From Acidobacteriales bacterium 59-55 (GTDB lineage: Bacteria; Acidobacteriota; Terriglobia; Terriglobales; Acidobacteriaceae): a stretch of 64,000 bases of DNA. The position numbers and the translations under genes are program-made. The notes beneath the pieces are model-generated. The model saw only the letters and a program-made list of their open reading frames with translations, searched no databases and was not told where the DNA came from. Numbering within the stretch: the stretch's first letter is position 1; every line of letters begins with the position of its first letter. The DNA lies in the NCBI GenBank assembly GCA_001897435.1, contig MKSV01000007.1, positions 1,240,001 to 1,304,000 on the forward strand, read 5' to 3'. This document shows positions 61,716-64,000 of this stretch, piece by piece.

Positions 61716-64000
61716 ATGAGGAACGGCTTTCAAACGCGGATTCTGGCGATCGCGCTGGCACTGGTGACCCTGGGAGCCTGTGTGCTTGCCGGGATCAACT
61801 TCAAGCGGGAGAGCCAGTTCGATGTCCCCACCGACGGCATCTGGTGGGTGGAGGCCTCGGGCGGCCTGCGCGCCGACCGCGTTCCCAAAGACTCCCCCGG
61901 ATACCGTGCCGGCATCCGCAAGGGCGATATCCTCGTCGCCATCAACGACCACCAGACGCCCCGCCTCGCATCCTTGGTTCGCGAGATGTTCCATAGCGGC
62001 ATCTGGGCCCATGCCACCTACTCGATCATGCGTCCGCTGCCGCGCTCCAGCGATCTGGCGGGCGCGACCAAGCTCGACATCCAACTGATCCTCATCCCCA
62101 CCGACCGCTCCAGCAACCAGTGGCTGCGCTTCATCGCGCTGGTCTATCTGGCGATCGGAATCTACGTCCTGTTCCGGCGCTGGACCGCGCCCAAATCGAC
62201 GCACTTCTACGTCTTCTGCCTGGTCTCTTTCGTCCTTTATTCCTTCAAATACACCACCGAATTCGATACCTTCGACTACATCATCTACTGGGGCAACATC
62301 GTTGCCGAAGCTCTGCAACCCGCGCTGTTTCTCCACTTCGCGGTCAGTTTCTCCGATGTCTTCGCTCCCGACCGAGCCCATCGCCTGAGGCGCCGCTTCC
62401 TCAGCGCGATCATCTATATCCCCGCGATCTTCCTGATCGGTCTGCAGTACTCCGCGATCCGCTATTTGTCGGCGACCGAGGTCCTGCGCCACCGTCTCGA
62501 CCAGATCGCGGTAGCTTATCTCGCGCTCTACTACGTCATCGCCGCCATCGTCTTCCGCTTCCGCTACAAGCGGGCCGAGTCGGGCCTCGAGCGCCAGCAA
62601 CTCAAATGGCTTACCCGCGGCACTCTGCTGACCATCACGCCGTTCACGCTGCTCTACGTCATCCCGTATCTCTATTTCTCCGGCACCTCGGTTCCGTCGC
62701 TGCTGACCAAGATCGCCGGCCTCTCTCTGATCTTCCTTCCGCTCACCTTCAGTTGGGCCATCGTGCGCTATCGGCTGATGGACGTCGACCTGATCTTCAA
62801 GCGCGGCGTCACCTACACGCTGGCGACCGCCTCACTCGTCGGCCTCTACTTCGTCATCGTCGCGGTCTCGGCAGAGATGGTGCGCGCCCGCCTGCCCAGC
62901 CTGCACGTCTGGGGCCTGATGGCTGCCATCGTCTTTACCGGAATCCTCTTCGAGCCGCTCAAGAAGGCGATCCAGGGCCGCGTCGACCGCGTCTTCGACC
63001 AGAAGCGCTTCGATTATCGCGAGACCCTGATCGAGTTCGGCCGAAGCCTCAACTCGCAGACCGATCTTCGCGCCCTGCTCGACTCCATCGTCGAGCGCCT
63101 GCCGCAGACGCTTCTGGTCACGCGCGTCGCCGTCTTTCTGGCCACGGAAAGTAACCGTTCTCTCCCCTCTTCCCCCTCTTCGGAGGCCCCGCGCTTCGAG
63201 CTGGCCGCCTCTCACGGCCTCGCCAATCTGCAGGCTGCCGACCTCCAGGCGCTCGATGTCCGCTTCCTCGACTTCGACCGCCCCGGCGCCAACAGCCACA
63301 TCTTTCTCGAATCTCCGCAGCACGTTCTTCGCCTGCCCGACGCACAACGCGCCAGCGCCCGCGACCTGGACATGAACTACTATCTCCCCTGCCGCGTCGC
63401 CAGCCGCGAGGGCGCGGGCACGCGCACCGTCGCGGTCATCGGACTGGGGCGAACCGACAACGGCGACTACCTCTCCAGCGAAGATATGGAACTGCTCGAA
63501 TCGCTGGCCGGCTACATCGGCATCGCCATTCAGAACGCGCAGCTTTACCGGCGGCTCGAACAGAAGATCGGCGAGTTCGAGCGCCTCAAGGAGTTCCACG
63601 AGAATATCGTCGAGTCGATCAACGTCGGCGTCTTCGCCGTCGATCTCGAAGACCGCATCGAGAGCTGGAACACCCAGATGGAGGTCATGTACGCCCGGTC
63701 GCGTGCCGAGGTGCTGCACCAGCCCGTCTCGTCCATCTTCCCGCCCGACTTCGTCGCCCGCTTCGACAGCGTGCGCGAGGAGCAGGGCACGCACACGCTC
63801 TACAAGTTCCGCCTCGCGCTGCCCGACGGCAACCTGCGTACCGCCAACATCGCCATCGCGCCTCTGGTCACCCGCGACTTCATCGCCGTCGGCCGCATCA
63901 TCCTGATCGACGACATCACCGACCGCATCCAGCTCGAAGCCCAGTTGTCGCAGTCGGAGAAGCTCTCCTCCATCGGCCTGCTCGCCGCCGGCGTCGCCCA
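61716..64000 (+). CDS. PDZ-membrane-GAF-PAS sensor histidine kinase (5' part)
   Basis: 761 codons are seen before the window end cuts the gene. After a membrane start (ILAIALALVTLGACVLAGI) comes a PDZ-like domain (about 35-110: DSPGYRAGIRKGDILVAIND), then about seven membrane helices (about 138-400), a GAF domain (about 432-610), a PAS domain (about 625-735: ESINVGVFAVDLEDRIESWN) and the phosphoacceptor region, LSQSEKLSSIGLLAAGVA, ending exactly at the His codon. The ATPase domain lies beyond. A PDZ plus membrane plus GAF layout is common in Acidobacteria kinases; the signal is unknown. ATG 61716 lacks a strong ribosome site. Confidence 0.88.
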   Translation, partial: MRNGFQTRILAIALALVTLGACVLAGINFKRESQFDVPTDGIWWVEASGGLRADRVPKDSPGYRAGIRKGDILVAINDHQTPRLASLVREMFHSGIWAHATYSIMRPLPRSSDLAGATKLDIQLILIPTDRSSNQWLRFIALVYLAIGIYVLFRRWTAPKSTHFYVFCLVSFVLYSFKYTTEFDTFDYIIYWGNIVAEALQPALFLHFAVSFSDVFAPDRAHRLRRRFLSAIIYIPAIFLIGLQYSAIRYLSATEVLRHRLDQIAVAYLALYYVIAAIVFRFRYKRAESGLERQQLKWLTRGTLLTITPFTLLYVIPYLYFSGTSVPSLLTKIAGLSLIFLPLTFSWAIVRYRLMDVDLIFKRGVTYTLATASLVGLYFVIVAVSAEMVRARLPSLHVWGLMAAIVFTGILFEPLKKAIQGRVDRVFDQKRFDYRETLIEFGRSLNSQTDLRALLDSIVERLPQTLLVTRVAVFLATESNRSLPSSPSSEAPRFELAASHGLANLQAADLQALDVRFLDFDRPGANSHIFLESPQHVLRLPDAQRASARDLDMNYYLPCRVASREGAGTRTVAVIGLGRTDNGDYLSSEDMELLESLAGYIGIAIQNAQLYRRLEQKIGEFERLKEFHENIVESINVGVFAVDLEDRIESWNTQMEVMYARSRAEVLHQPVSSIFPPDFVARFDSVREEQGTHTLYKFRLALPDGNLRTANIAIAPLVTRDFIAVGRIILIDDITDRIQLEAQLSQSEKLSSIGLLAAGVA

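Overview
The window reads as a chromosomal segment of a GC-rich, Gram-negative, aerobic heterotroph. Several traits point to subdivision 1 Acidobacteria (family Acidobacteriaceae, for example Granulicella, Terriglobus or Edaphobacter). These are the outer-membrane and heptose genes, an aminofutalosine (MqnE) menaquinone route, an A2-type oxidase subunit, secreted beta-propellers, a PDZ-GAF-PAS histidine kinase and the general protein style. This placement is inferred from gene content only. There is no rRNA, tRNA, CRISPR array, prophage or insertion sequence that I can support. Genes are dense on both strands and mostly in short operons. Many starts are TTG or GTG.

Regions. (1) 1-3838: the end of MurNAc-6-P etherase (murQ), ruvX, two VOC proteins and murA, so cell-wall recycling and synthesis around a housekeeping nuclease gene. 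(2) 4027-10335: a sugar-use island with a LacI regulator, a sugar-type MFS carrier, a ROK regulator and a divergent exported GH42 beta-galactosidase. (3) 10336-19531: a gap with palindromes and a possible 30-residue membrane peptide, then mqnE, a secreted BNR-type propeller, an OmpA/Ig-like barrel protein, a lone nuoB and glnD. (4) 19531-21456: the nitrogen-control operon amtB-glnK-glnD with a strong hairpin before glnD. (5) 21722-29439: a small conserved protein and an esterase, gmhA, mscL with a four-cysteine tail, a fosmidomycin-resistance-like MFS, an exported M28 peptidase and thiC. (6) 29646-32916: a cytochrome c maturation operon ccmE-ccmA-ybaK-ccmB-ccmC-ccmD-like. Its CcmE carries CxxxY instead of the usual HxxxY haem site. 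(7) 33052-43876: a YVTN lipoprotein, an RsbU-type phosphatase coupled to a YihY protein, queG, a tetR/azoR-doxX pair with a 43-bp palindromic operator, a Sco protein, a dienelactone hydrolase and two proteins of unknown function. (8) 43973-46963: rpsO-pnp. (9) 47073-51563: NnrS-like protein, an orphan A2-type haem-copper oxidase subunit I and a cupin-DUF2249 protein, divergent from a Crp/Fnr regulator. This is the most interesting module, a candidate nitric-oxide-linked respiratory or defence unit. (10) 51585-64000: DUF309, CPBP protease, accA, dnaE, small membrane proteins, a MazE/MazF-type toxin-antitoxin pair with a palindromic operator, an M20 peptidase, an alpha/beta hydrolase and the start of a PDZ-membrane-GAF-PAS histidine kinase cut by the window end.

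No single locus is a proven new system. The best candidates are the Crp/DUF2249/oxidase/NnrS module, the CxxxY ccm operon with an embedded tRNA-editing gene, and several unexplained palindromes and hairpins at regulatory positions. All function calls rest on reading motifs and family resemblance by eye.
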